Source: Sphingobium arseniciresistens
GTDB taxonomy: Bacteria > Pseudomonadota > Alphaproteobacteria > Sphingomonadales > Sphingomonadaceae
Length of the DNA stretch: 64,000 nucleotides
Direction: 5' to 3'
Assembly: GCA_029167225.1 (NCBI GenBank)
Contig: JARFNK010000006.1
Coordinates: 62,001 to 126,000 of the forward strand
Shown: positions 37,107-46,521 of the stretch, one piece after another
Layout: the number at the start of each line of letters is the position of its first letter
Numbering within the stretch: the first letter of the stretch is position 1
Translations under genes and position numbers: made by a program
The notes under the pieces: generated by a model
What the model was told of the DNA's origin: nothing
Databases searched by the model: none
What the model saw: the letters and a program-made list of their open reading frames with translations, nothing else

Positions 37107-37346
37107 AGAAAAAATTCGCGGTGCCAGCTCGCCGACCAATCCGCTTTTCGAAGACTGATGCACCTCGAAAGCCCCCTTGAAATGGCCGTGACAAAAACAA
37201 GATTAGGCCTGCGGACCGGGCCCCTCTGACGGCGGCTGTTCCAGCCTCCGTGATGTCGGACCGCATCGAGTGCGCTCGGTGCAGGATCGCAGGCTTCACG
37301 CCGAAGCCCCGAGTGCCTCATCAACTTGGATACAATGGAGTGAGGC

Positions 37347-38066
37347 ATGAAAACACCTTTTACATACCCGCCTTCGTCGGCGCCTGTGACAGGCGCAGCC
37401 GTCTACGACGGGGGCCTGCGCCGGCACATGCTCGGCGTCTATCGCAACATGGCGCTGGGCCTTGGCATCACGGCGCTCGTCGCGCTGCTGGTCGCGAGCA
37501 CGCCCGGCCTCTATCAGCCGATCTTCGGCACGCCGCTCAAATGGGCGGCGATCTTCGCGCCGCTCGCCTTCGTGCTGTTCTTCTCGTTCCGCGTGGAGCG
37601 GATGACGATCGCACAGGCCCGGATGGCCTTCTACGCCTTTGCGGGTGTAATGGGCGTGTCGATGGCGAGCATCTTCCTCGTCTTCACCGACACCAGCATC
37701 GCACTGGCCTTTGCGAGCGCGGCGGCGGTGTTCGCGGGCATGAGCCTGTGGGGCTACACCACCCGCATCGACCTGTCGCGCTGGTCGACCTTCCTGATGG
37801 TCGGCCTCATCGGCGTCGTCATCGCCAGTCTGGTCAACCTGGTCGTTGGTTCCTCGACGCTCCAGCTCGTCTTCTCGATCGCCGGCGTGCTTGTGTTCAC
37901 CGGCCTCACCGCCTGGGACACCCAGCGGCTGAAGAGCGAGTACCTGGCCTATGCGGGCAGTGAACGCGCCGACAAGCTGGCGGTGATGGGCGCGCTGTCG
38001 CTCTACCTCAACCTCATCAACCTGTTCCAGCTGCTGCTGGGCCTGTTCGGGCAGCGCGAGGAATGA
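37347..38066 (+). CDS. Bax inhibitor-1/YccA family membrane protein
   Basis: 239 residues with seven hydrophobic segments and the family pattern: a cytoplasmic N-terminus, MLGVYRNMALGLGITALVAL, then SLWGYTTRIDLSRWSTFLMV, and the signature FTGLTAWDTQRLKSEY before the last helices. In bacteria these proteins act as pH-sensitive calcium leak channels or modulators of FtsH. A GGAGTGAGG ribosome binding site precedes the ATG. It heads a rightward operon with hdeD and the DegP-like protease, divergent from the hsp20 operon. Confidence 0.9.
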   Translation: MKTPFTYPPSSAPVTGAAVYDGGLRRHMLGVYRNMALGLGITALVALLVASTPGLYQPIFGTPLKWAAIFAPLAFVLFFSFRVERMTIAQARMAFYAFAGVMGVSMASIFLVFTDTSIALAFASAAAVFAGMSLWGYTTRIDLSRWSTFLMVGLIGVVIASLVNLVVGSSTLQLVFSIAGVLVFTGLTAWDTQRLKSEYLAYAGSERADKLAVMGALSLYLNLINLFQLLLGLFGQREE

Positions 38067-38082
38067 CGGAGGAGGTCGATCC

Positions 38083-38745
38083 ATGACGAACATGTCGGCG
38101 ACAATTCTCCATACCGGTGCGGGCAGCGACGCCCGCGCCGGCGCTTCGCTGCTCGGTCGCAACTGGGGCTGGTTTGCGGTCCGCGGCGTCCTCGCCCTGC
38201 TCCTGGGCGTCGTTGCGATCCTGTTTCCGGTGAGCGCGCTGTTCGCCTTCACCATGGTCTTCGCCGCCTATGCCGGCGCCGACGGCCTGCTCTCCACCAT
38301 CGCCGGCGTGAGGGGCGCTACCGCCAGGGAGGAGCGGTGGTGGGCGCTCGTCCTGCGCGGCGTGATCGGCATCGCGGTCGCCGCTCTGTTCGTGCTGATG
38401 CCCTTCGCCGCGACGGTCAGCTATGCCTTGGTGACGCTTGGCATGCTGAGCGCCTGGGCCATTCTGGCGGGTGTGCTGGAGATCGCGCCGGCGGTCCGCC
38501 TGCGCAAGGAGATCGAGGGCGAGTGGCTGCTCGGCCTGTCCGGCGCGCTCTCCATCATACTGGGCCTCGCTGTGCCGGTAGCACTCGCAGTGAACCCTCT
38601 CGCCACGATCCTGTCGGTCGCCTGGGTGATCGCGATCTACGCAGTCGTCGCGGGCGTCGTGTTGATTGGCTTCGGAGTGCGGCTGAGTCGGCGGCAGGGT
38701 GCGCCAGCCGCCAAGCCGCCGGAGTCGAAAGAAGATCGGCTGTGA
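38083..38745 (+). CDS. hdeD: HdeD family acid-resistance membrane protein
   Basis: 220 residues with six transmembrane segments in three similar pairs, typical of HdeD/DUF308: [40 protein letters not shown] and [20 protein letters not shown]. HdeD supports acid resistance in enterobacteria and is a regular part of transmissible stress-tolerance loci. GGAGG lies upstream of the ATG, 16 bp after the Bax inhibitor gene, and the stop overlaps the GTG of the protease (GTGA). Confidence 0.88.
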   Translation: MTNMSATILHTGAGSDARAGASLLGRNWGWFAVRGVLALLLGVVAILFPVSALFAFTMVFAAYAGADGLLSTIAGVRGATAREERWWALVLRGVIGIAVAALFVLMPFAATVSYALVTLGMLSAWAILAGVLEIAPAVRLRKEIEGEWLLGLSGALSIILGLAVPVALAVNPLATILSVAWVIAIYAVVAGVVLIGFGVRLSRRQGAPAAKPPESKEDRL

Positions 38746-39605
38746 GCACAGGCGGACCGCGCTTGCGTCTGCCACGCAGCTGGCTCGTACTGCTGGCGGC
38801 AACCGGGCTCGCGTCCGGCGTCGCCGGCGGCTTGGCCGTGGCTTGGCTCGATGCCGAAGGTAAAGCGCCTATCGCCGCGGTGAGAGCACCGATTTCGGTC
38901 GATGCCGTTCCGCTCAATCGGCTCACGGTAGCGCCGCTGGTCGAGCGCGTCGCGCCGGCCGTGGTCAACATCGCGGTGCTGCAGGCGTCGCCTTATGCGC
39001 AGAACCCGTTGCTGCGCGATCCCTATTACAGGCTCTTCCTCGGTGTCCCCGACGAGGCGCTGGCACCGCGCATCTCGGCAGGCTCGGGATTCGTCGTCGA
39101 TGCCGCCCGAGGCCTGGTGGTCACCAATCATCATGTCGTCGAAAATGCCCATGCCATCGCGGTCCGTCTCGGCGATCGTCAGGTCGAGGCCGAGTTTCTC
39201 GGCAGCGATCCGCGCACCGACATCGCCGTGCTGCGAATCCCCGCGCGCGGATTGAAGCAGATCCCGCTGGGCGATTCCGAAAGCACGCAGGTGGGCGACT
39301 ATGTCGTGGCGATCGGCAATCCGTTCGAGGTGGGCCAGACCGTCACCGCGGGAATCGTCAGCGCATTACGCGCGCCGTCCGAAGGAGGTCCGCGCTATGT
39401 CCAGACCGACGCCCCGATCAATCCCGGCAATTCTGGCGGCCCGCTCATCAACATGCGCGGCGAGGCGATCGGCGTGAACAGCGCGATCATCGCTCCGGCC
39501 GGCGGCAATGTCGGCATCGGCTTGGCGGTGCCGTCACGCATCGCGCGCGAGGTGATCGAGCGCATCTCAGGTGCGCGTCTGCCCGGGCCGACGGAACTTA
39601 GATAA
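38742..39605 (+). CDS. DegP/HtrA-like serine protease without PDZ domain
   Basis: 287 residues from the GTG at 38742, which overlaps the hdeD stop as GTGA. An N-terminal membrane anchor or signal ([20 protein letters not shown]) is followed by a trypsin-like domain with the full triad: H131 in [10 protein letters not shown]160 in [11 protein letters not shown] and S231 in NPGNSGGPL. The protein stops shortly after [18 protein letters not shown], where DegP would continue into PDZ1. So it is a one-domain periplasmic protease, possibly anchored, co-translated with HdeD. The frame runs on upstream to 38337 but there lies wholly inside hdeD. Confidence 0.9.
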   Translation: MSTGGPRLRLPRSWLVLLAATGLASGVAGGLAVAWLDAEGKAPIAAVRAPISVDAVPLNRLTVAPLVERVAPAVVNIAVLQASPYAQNPLLRDPYYRLFLGVPDEALAPRISAGSGFVVDAARGLVVTNHHVVENAHAIAVRLGDRQVEAEFLGSDPRTDIAVLRIPARGLKQIPLGDSESTQVGDYVVAIGNPFEVGQTVTAGIVSALRAPSEGGPRYVQTDAPINPGNSGGPLINMRGEAIGVNSAIIAPAGGNVGIGLAVPSRIAREVIERISGARLPGPTELR

Positions 39606-39613
39606 GGACTAAC

Positions 39614-40684
39614 TTAGATAAGGGCTGACGTGCCCAGGCGCTCGCGCGCTATTGTCACAACGATCCGCACACCGTCCGGCTGCCATTCGCGCTCGATATC
39701 GCCGCCGAGCTGTCCGGTGGCCAGTCGCTCGAGCTTGCTTCCGAACCCCTCCTTTTTCGGCACTTCCTCGACCAACGCTCCGCGTTCGTCCCAAATCAGC
39801 GACACGGTATCATCTTCGACGATGGCTTCGATCGTGACGGCCCCCGATGGCGATGACAGCGCCCCATGTTTGGCGGCGTTCGTGGCAAGCTCATAGAAGA
39901 TCAATGCGAGTGCCGTAACAGCCGCTCCGGCAAGGTCGAGGTCGCCGCCGACGATCCGTATGCGGGGGTCATCGCCCCCGGTCTGATAAGGCGCGACGAT
40001 GGTCTCGAGCAGGGCATGCAGTCCTACGGAATCGCCGGCGCCGGCGCGAGGGGTTTTCGATATCGTAAGGGCATGCGCTCGCGCCAATGCCCCCAATCGC
40101 TCCTGCACTATGGTGGCCAGTTCCTCCGCGCTGCTGACCTCACTCGAGCTCATGCGGATGAGGCTGGCGGAAAGCGTGAACAGGTTCCTGATGCGATGGT
40201 CCATCTCGTGAAGCAGCAGCCGTTGCTGCTCCTCGGCCTGTTTGCGCTCCGAGATGTCCCGCGCGATCGTGGAGGCGCCAATGACCGTGCCGGCGGGGTC
40301 GCGGAGCGGCGAGACGCTGAGCGAGATATCCACCAGACTTCCGTCTTTGCGCCGCCTCACGGTTTCGTAGTGCCGTACGCGCTCGCCGCGGCGCAGGCGG
40401 GCCAGGATCGGCGCTTCCTCGTCCTGTCGATCGTAGGGCAGAAGAAGCGTAATCGACTTTCCGATGATCTCGGGCGCGGAATAGCCGAACAGGCGCTCCG
40501 CTGCCTCGTTCCAACTGGTGACGATCCCGTCGAGATCCTTCGTCAGAATGGCGTCATCCGAGGATTCCACGATCGCGGCGAGATGTGCTGCGGCATCGTG
40601 CGTCCCACCCGGCCGAACACGTGAATGATCGGCCGCCGATGCCGAGCGGGCAGGGCCGAGACCGATTTCATCAACGCTACTCAT
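39614..40684 (-). CDS. PAS-HWE family sensor histidine kinase
   Basis: 356 residues. A PAS domain (about 31-150: [37 protein letters not shown], plus the PAC-type [17 protein letters not shown]) precedes an HWE kinase core with [11 protein letters not shown] (phospho-acceptor probably H163), the N-box [13 protein letters not shown] and a Trp-containing [11 protein letters not shown]. No membrane segment or receiver is present, so it is cytoplasmic and senses through PAS, perhaps redox, light or a ligand. In alphaproteobacteria HWE kinases often feed the general stress response through PhyR; no phyR is nearby. It converges on the DegP-like gene, 8 bp apart. Confidence 0.9.
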   Translation of the reverse strand: MSSVDEIGLGPARSASAADHSRVRPGGTHDAAAHLAAIVESSDDAILTKDLDGIVTSWNEAAERLFGYSAPEIIGKSITLLLPYDRQDEEAPILARLRRGERVRHYETVRRRKDGSLVDISLSVSPLRDPAGTVIGASTIARDISERKQAEEQQRLLLHEMDHRIRNLFTLSASLIRMSSSEVSSAEELATIVQERLGALARAHALTISKTPRAGAGDSVGLHALLETIVAPYQTGGDDPRIRIVGGDLDLAGAAVTALALIFYELATNAAKHGALSSPSGAVTIEAIVEDDTVSLIWDERGALVEEVPKKEGFGSKLERLATGQLGGDIEREWQPDGVRIVVTIARERLGTSALI

Positions 40685-41078
40685 CTTTGTTGCCGCTCAT
40701 CGAAGTGGATTTCATCCGTTTGACCGCGGGATGTGGCGCGCACGGCGGCGACTGTGTTTCAAGCGCCTTGAGCCAAATCCGCATGGTAATTTCGACTCGC
40801 GCCGAGGCCGCAGAGTCGGACGCCACCTCGGGAGTCGACGACTTTGGCTAACAAAAACAAGCTCGCCGGGCAACTGGCGACGTATCATGTGCACAGTGCA
40901 AGCTGCCAAACTCTCGGAGGAAGACGATGTGTCGCGCTGGCTCGGGGGAGCGAAGGCCCACCCTGTCTTTGGCGCGTGGCCTTGCCGGCTAAGCCGACTT
41001 GTATGCCGGAAGCCGCCATTTCATCGGCTTAGGCCGTCATTTCGGTGATGCACAGAAATCAGGTCAATCCCAGTACTT
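40685..41078. other. Spacer without recognisable gene
   Basis: About 390 bp between the kinase start and the broken MFS gene. Short open frames exist on both strands but none resembles a protein family. It should hold the kinase promoter and probably an old recombination junction. Confidence 0.45.
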
Positions 41079-42250
41079 CTATGCGTTGGCGGATGCGGCA
41101 CTCCATCGCCCATTGAACATCCGCCACCCGATTAGGCCCGCACCGACGCCTAGCAGGCCGCCGACGAGATACGCGGATGGCGCATAGTTTGACACGAAGA
41201 AGCACCGGCGACATAGCCACCGATGACGGCGGTACGCGTCACCGCACCATAGATCGCTGCGACCTTGCCATGATCGGCGGGCGAGCATTCCGATTGAAGC
41301 AGGGTGCGGACAGCGACATTGTGGATACTGTTCGCCCCGCCGCCCAGGATGAAGGCGACAGCGACGATCGCAAATCCAATCGGTGCGAGGCCGATCAACA
41401 GCATCGTCGCGCCCATGACAGCGGCCGTGCCGAACGCGGCCAGGCCAATCCTATGGCCGATGGCCCGTTCGGCCAGAGCAGCGCCGATCAGCATCCCGCC
41501 TGCCCATAGCGCCGTCAACACGCCGAAGGCAGTCGGCCCGCTTCCCAGCGTCACCATGACGAGGAAGACGAAAGCAACGTCAGCAATGGCGGTCGCGAAC
41601 ACTTCAAGACTGAGCGCGCCCGTCACCACCATCAAGCGTCGATTGCGGAGCAGCGGTAGATAGTCCGCGAACAGGGTTTGTTCTTCCTGATCGCCCGGCT
41701 GCGCTTGCGGCTTAGGCCGCTCGCCATCACGACAAGCGCCAGAAGAGCAAAACTGACGGCATCGGCCAAAAGAGCATTGCCTGATCCGATCCAGCCCACC
41801 AGCACGCCGCCAGCGACAGGACCAGCGAGCATCCCAAGGCTGCGGACTATTTCCAGAAGGGAATTGGCGCGCGCGAGCGTCATTCCCAACCCATTCGCCA
41901 GCACCGGAATCAGCGCGAATGTCGCAGCACTGCTGATCGTGAACAGCACGCTCAACAGTGCTGCCCCTACGAGGGTAAACATGGGATAGTGGGCGATGAG
42001 CGTAATCACGCCAGCTTGCAGAGCCGATGCCATGACTAGAATGCAAGCCGCGTCCCGGCGGTCGATCAGGCGGCCCGCATAGGGCGCGGCGATGAGACCG
42101 GGCAGCAACTCCGCGATCAGCAGCATAGGCACCGCATAGGCGGACGCATTCTCGGCGGTACGGAACATTAGCGTCAGCAGCGTGATTTCGTCGCCAATGG
42201 TCGAAATCGTCAGCGCGGCAAGGACCAGCCATCCCCAGCCTTGCCGGAAC
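41079..42250 (-). pseudogene. MFS transporter gene with two frameshifts and no start codon
   Basis: Three frames join into one major-facilitator protein of about 390 residues. The first (about 42250-41700) has the opening helix GWGWLVLAALTISTIGDEIT, the loop AAPYAGRLIDRRDAA and the following helices, but no start codon before the in-frame stop. The second (about 41700-41200) has EQTLFADYLPLLRNRRLMVV and later helices. The third (to 41079) has FFVSNYAPSAYLVGGLLGVG. Both switches (about 41700-41725 and 41195-41205) fit one-base deletions. It resembles drug-efflux or MFS_3-type transporters. It is a decayed gene. Confidence 0.75.
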
Positions 42251-42353
42251 TCAACGTCGACTCAATTCACCTTCCACACTAGCCAGCTCGTTGCGGGATT
42301 ATTCTGCACAGACAAGATCGCAACCGACAATCAGGTGAATCCGGCACGAGGGG

Positions 42354-42686
42354 CTACGCGACCGCCTGCAATCCCTTGCGCTGGATGATCGACAGCAGGC
42401 GCAGGGCAGGGCCACCGGGCCGCTTCACGCCGCGCTCCCAATCGGACACGAGATTGCGCGAGACATTGAGATACGCGGCAAACACCGGCTGCGAGACATG
42501 CTCGCGCTCGCGGATCGCCCGAATTTCATCGCCTGCCATTGCGGGGGCGGGAGAAAGGCACGCCTCGTCAAAGGTACGCAGCGTCGCACGCGATACCACG
42601 CCCGCGTCATGGGCGTCGCTCATCATCTCATGAATCGCGCCCGCGATCTCGCTAGGATAGCTCTTATCCTTCACCGTCGTTCCCAT
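42354..42686 (-). CDS. HigA-type antitoxin (helix-turn-helix)
   Basis: 110 residues. The C-terminal half is a helix-turn-helix: IREREHVSQPVFAAYLNVSR followed by NLVSDWERGVKRPGGPALRL, typical of HigA/MqsA-like antitoxins encoded after their toxin. The N-terminal half (SEIAGAIHEMMSDAHDAGVV) probably binds the toxin. The start overlaps the toxin stop by 23 bp, so the pair is coupled. It should repress the shared promoter at 43077-43105. Confidence 0.85.
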   Translation of the reverse strand: MGTTVKDKSYPSEIAGAIHEMMSDAHDAGVVSRATLRTFDEACLSPAPAMAGDEIRAIREREHVSQPVFAAYLNVSRNLVSDWERGVKRPGGPALRLLSIIQRKGLQAVA

Positions 42687-43053
42687 CGTCTATCTCCAAT
42701 AGCGTTCCCGACACCACCAGCCGGTCCAGTTCCTCTGCGCTCCATTCCAGCGCCTCGGTCGCTGCATTACGCAGCAAGGCCAGGTCGGCTTTCGATATGT
42801 TCGCCTGCGCACTCTTTGCGAACCCGAAAGCGAATATCGCCCTGTCACCCTGTTTGAACAGGATCAGCGTGCGATAGCCGCCTGACTTGCCCTGTCCGGT
42901 GCGCGCGCCCCGCTGCTTGATGACGCCGCCGCCAAGGTCGGCATCCACAAGGCCACTTTCCGCGCGCTGCACCGCCTCACGAAGCGATGCATCGGCAATC
43001 CGCTCCTTCCGCGCGAAGCGCTCGAACCATCCATTCTTGAAAATGCGGGCGAT
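42664..43053 (-). CDS. RelE/HigB-like toxin with an apparent ATC start
   Basis: About 129 residues with the family pattern ARIFKNGWFERFARKERIAD, GLVDADLGGGVIKQRGARTG, GYRTLILFKQGDRAIFAFGF, AKSAQANISKADLALLRNAA. It is the HigB-like type II toxin whose relatives begin M-A-R-I/V-F-K. Here no ATG, GTG or TTG exists between the promoter and ARIFK. AGGAGA is followed 6-7 nt later by ATC at 43053-43051, in exactly the expected start position. A longer frame to an ATG at 43209 crosses the promoter and operator. Either ATC is used at low level or the toxin start has been lost. Confidence 0.7.
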   Translation of the reverse strand: MARIFKNGWFERFARKERIADASLREAVQRAESGLVDADLGGGVIKQRGARTGQGKSGGYRTLILFKQGDRAIFAFGFAKSAQANISKADLALLRNAATEALEWSAEELDRLVVSGTLLEIDDGNDGEG

Positions 43054-43076
43054 GGCGGTTCTCCTGCTTCTTCTGC

Positions 43077-43105
43077 GATATATAACACAAAGCGTTATAG
43101 TGCAA
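43077..43105 (-). promoter_or_regulatory. Promoter and operator of the toxin-antitoxin pair
   Basis: On the - strand TTGCAC, 17 bp, TATATC form a sigma-70-like promoter. The spacer holds the inverted repeat TATAAC-N7-GTTATA (43081-43099), a probable antitoxin operator. The transcript would start just before the AGGAGA ribosome binding site. Confidence 0.65.
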
Positions 43106-43513
43106 CGCCGATGGGATAAGTCGATACCGCTTCGGCCTTCTTGACAGGGGACAGGCCGCGAGTGACCATGAGTTCCTGCTTCATCACGCTGCGAAGGTGG
43201 TCCTTTCAAAGGAGCATCCCATGATCGACTCGGCCTAGCGCCTTCTGGCTGTCCCCCGGACCGGGGCGGTTGCGAAGGCTGCGCATGAGATTTTGGTACA
43301 GGCTGGGAAAAAATGTGCGCTGATCCTCGTCAGTGAAGAGCCTGCGCCAAATTCCGCCGTCTTCCGCCGCTGACCGCCGATTGCCGCCAGCGTCCACTAT
43401 AACCTCCGAGCTTGGCTGCTTGTGCGCCCGGAACGCTCTTGTCCAGGACGGCAAGGCATTCATTGCTCGTGGCCGGGGGCGCGTGCAACATCCTGATTTG
43501 AAGAGACTGCCCC
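43106..43513. other. Spacer without recognisable gene
   Basis: About 400 bp between the toxin promoter and alpA. A good ribosome binding site with a five-codon frame (AAAGGAGCATCCCATG, then four codons and TAG, at about 43212-43238) looks like the stump of a lost gene. Nothing else was recognised. Confidence 0.4.
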
Positions 43514-43717
43514 ATGAACAATAGCGATCGTATCATCCGAATGAAAACCGTTCTGGCCCGCACCGGGCTTTCCCGCACGACGCTCTATCGCAAGATGGGC
43601 GAAGGCACTTTCCCACGGCAGGTGAAGATCAGCGTCCACGGCGCTGGTTGGCGGGAGTCCGCCGTCAACCGCTGGATTGCCGATCCGGTAAGCTATCGGG
43701 AAGAGTTGGGCGTTTGA
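43514..43717 (+). CDS. alpA: AlpA family excisionase/regulator (first copy)
   Basis: 67 residues with the AlpA helix-turn-helix pattern: IIRMKTVLARTGLSRTTLYR, KMGEGTFPRQVKIS and GWRESAVNRWIAD. AlpA proteins control integrase expression or excision of integrated elements. It sits next to the tyrosine integrase (on the other strand, ending 60 bp away), so it probably belongs to that element. A close relative lies at 49398-49637. The leaders of the two genes also share the words GATTTGAA and CCCCA just before the start. Confidence 0.88.
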   Translation: MNNSDRIIRMKTVLARTGLSRTTLYRKMGEGTFPRQVKISVHGAGWRESAVNRWIADPVSYREELGV

Positions 43718-43777
43718 TCCTGCCGCCGTGCCCTTATCTCTTTTTGGCGAGGGCACGGCGACATTTGGTGGCTGCGA

Positions 43778-45028
43778 TCAGGCCGCTTGGCTTTTCGCTT
43801 TGCCGAATTTGCCAGTGACGATCTTCTGGCCGTCGCGCAGGACATCGAGATGGTCGGACCAGTGCTGCATCATCCGCACGCGCTCATCCCAATATTCGCC
43901 ACGCGTATAGGCGCGGCGCACGGCGTTGCTGCCGCAATGGGCAAGCTGGCGTTCGATCGCGTCGGCATGCCATAGTCCCATTTCATTGAGCAGCGTCGCC
44001 GCCATCGCCCGGAAGCCGTGGCCGGTCATTTCATCTTGCACAAAGCCCATGCGGCGCAGGGCGGCGTTGATGGTGTTCTCCGACATGGGCCGATCCACCG
44101 AGCGGAGCGACGGGAACAGGAACCTGCTATAGTCCGCATCATGCTCGATGGTTTCGAGGATCGCCAGCGCCTGCCGGGAGAGGGGGATGGTGTGCGCGCG
44201 GCGCATCTTGGTCTTGTGCGCCGGGACGGTCCATAGCGCCTTGTCGAAATCAAAGTCCGCCCATTCAGCATAGCGGAGTTCGCCCGGACGGACGAACACA
44301 TGCGGGAGCAAACGCAGCGCCGCCTTAGTGTTGGCGAAGCCCTCGAACGCCTCGATGGCCCGTAGCAGTCCTCCCGCATTGTCGGCGTTGGTGATCGCGG
44401 CCCTGTGGACGGGCTGAGGCGCGATCAGGGCGCCGCGCAAGTCGGCGGCCACGTCGCGCTCCGCGCGAGCCGTGGCGATGGCGTAGCGGAATATCTGGCT
44501 GCATGTGCTGCGCAGGCGCTTGGCTGTCTCATAGCGGCCCTTGCCTTCCATCTTACGGAGCATGATCAAGACCTCCTGCGCGGTGATGGCGGTGACAGGG
44601 CGCTTGCCCAACGATGCATTTATGAAAGCCAGGAGCCAGCGCAGCTTTTTCATCGTGACAGCGGAGCGGCCTTCGCGTTCAACCTTCACCAGCCATTCTT
44701 CGGATACGGCCTTGAAGCTGTTGGACGCGGCCACGGTAGCGGCAATGCGATCCAGCCTGATCTTCTCGGCGGGGTCGTCGCCCTTCGCTAGCACCTTGCG
44801 GGCGGCGTCGCGCTGCTCCCGGGCGTCGGCAAGGCCGGTGTCGGCAAGGCCGGTGTCGGGATAGACCCCGAAGGCCAACGTCTTCTGCTTGCCCATGTGG
44901 CGATAGTTCATCCGCCAATAGCGACCGCCATTGGGCGTCACATAGAGGAACAGGCCATCGCTATCGGTGAGTTTATAGGGCTTGGCTTTGCCCTTGGCGT
45001 TTTTGATCGCAGCGGCAGTAAGCGCCAT
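43778..45028 (-). CDS. Tyrosine-type site-specific integrase (P4 type)
   Basis: 416 residues with the DUF4102 arm-binding start (MALTAAAIKNAKGKAKPYKL, SDGLFLYVTPNGGRYWRMNY), a core-binding domain, and a catalytic domain with FVRPGELRYAEW (first Arg), GHGFRAMAATLL (His-x2-Arg region) and HCGSNAVRRAYTRGEYWDER, which includes the nucleophilic Tyr. P4-type integrases use tRNA 3' ends, and a tRNA-Glu-like 3' fragment lies 164 bp before its start. A 15-bp tandem duplication near 44825-44854 repeats DTGLA in the N-terminal domain. The enzyme looks intact. Confidence 0.92.
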   Translation of the reverse strand: MALTAAAIKNAKGKAKPYKLTDSDGLFLYVTPNGGRYWRMNYRHMGKQKTLAFGVYPDTGLADTGLADAREQRDAARKVLAKGDDPAEKIRLDRIAATVAASNSFKAVSEEWLVKVEREGRSAVTMKKLRWLLAFINASLGKRPVTAITAQEVLIMLRKMEGKGRYETAKRLRSTCSQIFRYAIATARAERDVAADLRGALIAPQPVHRAAITNADNAGGLLRAIEAFEGFANTKAALRLLPHVFVRPGELRYAEWADFDFDKALWTVPAHKTKMRRAHTIPLSRQALAILETIEHDADYSRFLFPSLRSVDRPMSENTINAALRRMGFVQDEMTGHGFRAMAATLLNEMGLWHADAIERQLAHCGSNAVRRAYTRGEYWDERVRMMQHWSDHLDVLRDGQKIVTGKFGKAKSQAA

Positions 45029-45191
45029 GATGGTATCTCCTTTTGGGGGAGGGCCGCGCTACCATCAAACATACCATCAACATGCTGGTATCCGGTGGTC
45101 CAGGACCGCTCCGTATGGGATACCTATACCACGAAAAACCGCAGAAATACGCCGTTCCCGGCACTTCCTGAAACCCTCTGGGGGAGAGTTT

Positions 45192-45231
45192 TGGTGACCC
45201 TACGGGGAATCGAACCCGTGTTTCAGCCGTG
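45192..45231 (-). other. tRNA-Glu 3' remnant, attachment site of the integrase
   Basis: On the - strand, 40 bp read as a tRNA 3' part: anticodon-stem side CACGGCTG, variable AAACA, T-arm with GGGTTCGATTCC, acceptor and encoded CCA (GGGTCACCA). It resembles the 3' end of alphaproteobacterial tRNA-Glu, with one C apparently shifted between T-stem and acceptor. Upstream sequence does not continue the tRNA, so it is not a functional gene. A tRNA end beside a P4-type integrase is the normal att arrangement. Confidence 0.75.
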
Positions 45232-45551
45232 GAAGCATTTTACAGCACAATTGGGCGGCCCCCAGCTATGACCTAAGGTGCCGCCCTCTGTCCGAGGATG
45301 GATATACAGGGAATTCGGACAGGAGTTTGTTTTAGCAAATATAGAGTGCAGATCGAGCCTGTTCGTCTCAGCATCAAAACGACTTACCTTGCAGCCGCTA
45401 TGCGCGAAGGATATGCGGACGACCTGCCGCCATTTGCCGTGTGCTCCGAGGCGGCGTCACTACCCTACGCCGTTATGGCATAGGGCCTTTGGGCATCGGT
45501 CGCTCGGGCATCCACCTTGCGGCCGACATCGGCGGCGCTTATACTTAAGCG

Positions 45552-45592
45552 GATCCTGACCGGTATTTGCAATCGGTTGGCCGGTCAGGATC
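45552..45592. repeat. Perfect 12-bp inverted repeat in a gene-free stretch
   Basis: GATCCTGACCGG and CCGGTCAGGATC are separated by 17 bp. No T-run follows on either strand. It lies 33 bp from the end of the zinc-ribbon gene and may be its terminator, a recombination site or a protein site. The rest of 45232-45624 shows no gene I can support. Confidence 0.5.
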
Positions 45593-45624
45593 ACCCCATA
45601 CCGATCACCAGTAACTGCTCGGGC

Positions 45625-45882
45625 CTAGGCCACCGGGCGCAGATACTCCGGCAAACCATGATCCTGATGATCGCGGCATTCGATGCGCGGGGTGGCGCTG
45701 TACGTGCTGAACTGCTCAAGCGGTAAGGCTGAACCACATTGGCAGCATTCCGCCATCATGCGTCCCACAAGCCACTGTTCGCCCCTACATCCAGGGCATC
45801 TGTTACGTTCGCCAACATGGTAGAGAGCGAGATAGTGAGACCCGAAGGTCGCTTGAAACGAACGGCTTTCGTGCGTCTGCAT
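45625..45882 (-). CDS. Small zinc-ribbon protein
   Basis: 85 residues from the ATG at 45882, with GGGGA about 7 nt upstream. The first part reads SFQATFGSHYLALYHVGERN, then a four-Cys ribbon RCPGC...ECCQCGSALPLEQ (CPGC and CQCG pairs 17 residues apart). I associate this layout with small sphingomonad proteins of mobile elements; the function is unknown. The frame continues upstream to 46107 without family-like sequence. Confidence 0.65.
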   Translation of the reverse strand: MQTHESRSFQATFGSHYLALYHVGERNRCPGCRGEQWLVGRMMAECCQCGSALPLEQFSTYSATPRIECRDHQDHGLPEYLRPVA

Positions 45883-46441
45883 AAACGTTCCCCAACTATG
45901 ATCTGAATTAAGGAACGGTCCGTCGGACAACATTGTTGCATGAACAAACCGACAGGCGACGAAGAACGTACCCCACCGTAGCGTCAAATCGAGAATATTT
46001 ATTTCAAACACTGTATGGCGGGGCGGGCGTCGTTTGGCTTTCCATGGCACACTCGCTATCCAATTCCTGCTCCTGGCGCGGTCTAACGTTGGCGCGACAC
46101 GTGTCAAGGCGCCGCATTTCTCGTTGTCATCCAGCGAGCGAATCCCTACCTATATGTGGTCCCTGATGGAGCTTGCCGCCGCGGCGCCTGTCAGGGACAC
46201 CCTTTTAGCCATTGTGCGGACTGTGTAAGAGGGGCTGACCTCGGCGCCATTCAAACCTCCCGAATGTGTGCTTGCAACAGCCGCGCCGGGGTCGCCTCGC
46301 GCATCGCTGTTCACGGCTGCAGCAATAAAGTCCCGGCTCGCAGGGCTTGGCCGGGCCTCGTCTCCATGTTGCATCTGGCGTCAAAGCATCGGTTGCGATA
46401 CGTTGGTTTAGCAAGCGGTGACCCGCTTGCCATCTCCGCCT
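45883..46441. other. Spacer without recognisable gene
   Basis: About 560 bp before the terminator at 46442. Several open frames overlap on both strands with no consistent coding character. It lies in the decayed right part of the island. Confidence 0.4.
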
Positions 46442-46473
46442 GGCTCGCCCTGCTATCGGGGCGGGCTTTTTTT
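46442..46473 (+). terminator. Strong intrinsic terminator
   Basis: GGCTCGCCCTG and CGGGGCGGGCT form an 11-bp stem (three G-U pairs) with a 4-nt loop, followed by seven T. No intact rightward gene ends here, so it probably outlived the gene it served. Confidence 0.8.
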
Positions 46474-46521
46474 GAATTGCGATGCCCTTTTGGCGGTGAC
46501 ACACAGAAAAACGAGGTGACC

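Noticed and set aside
45192-45290. A complete tRNA gene
   Set aside because: Only the 3' half fits. The matching acceptor strand and D-arm are absent where they should lie.
45298-45483. A 61-codon frame near the tRNA remnant
   Set aside because: No ribosome binding site or family pattern, in decayed DNA.
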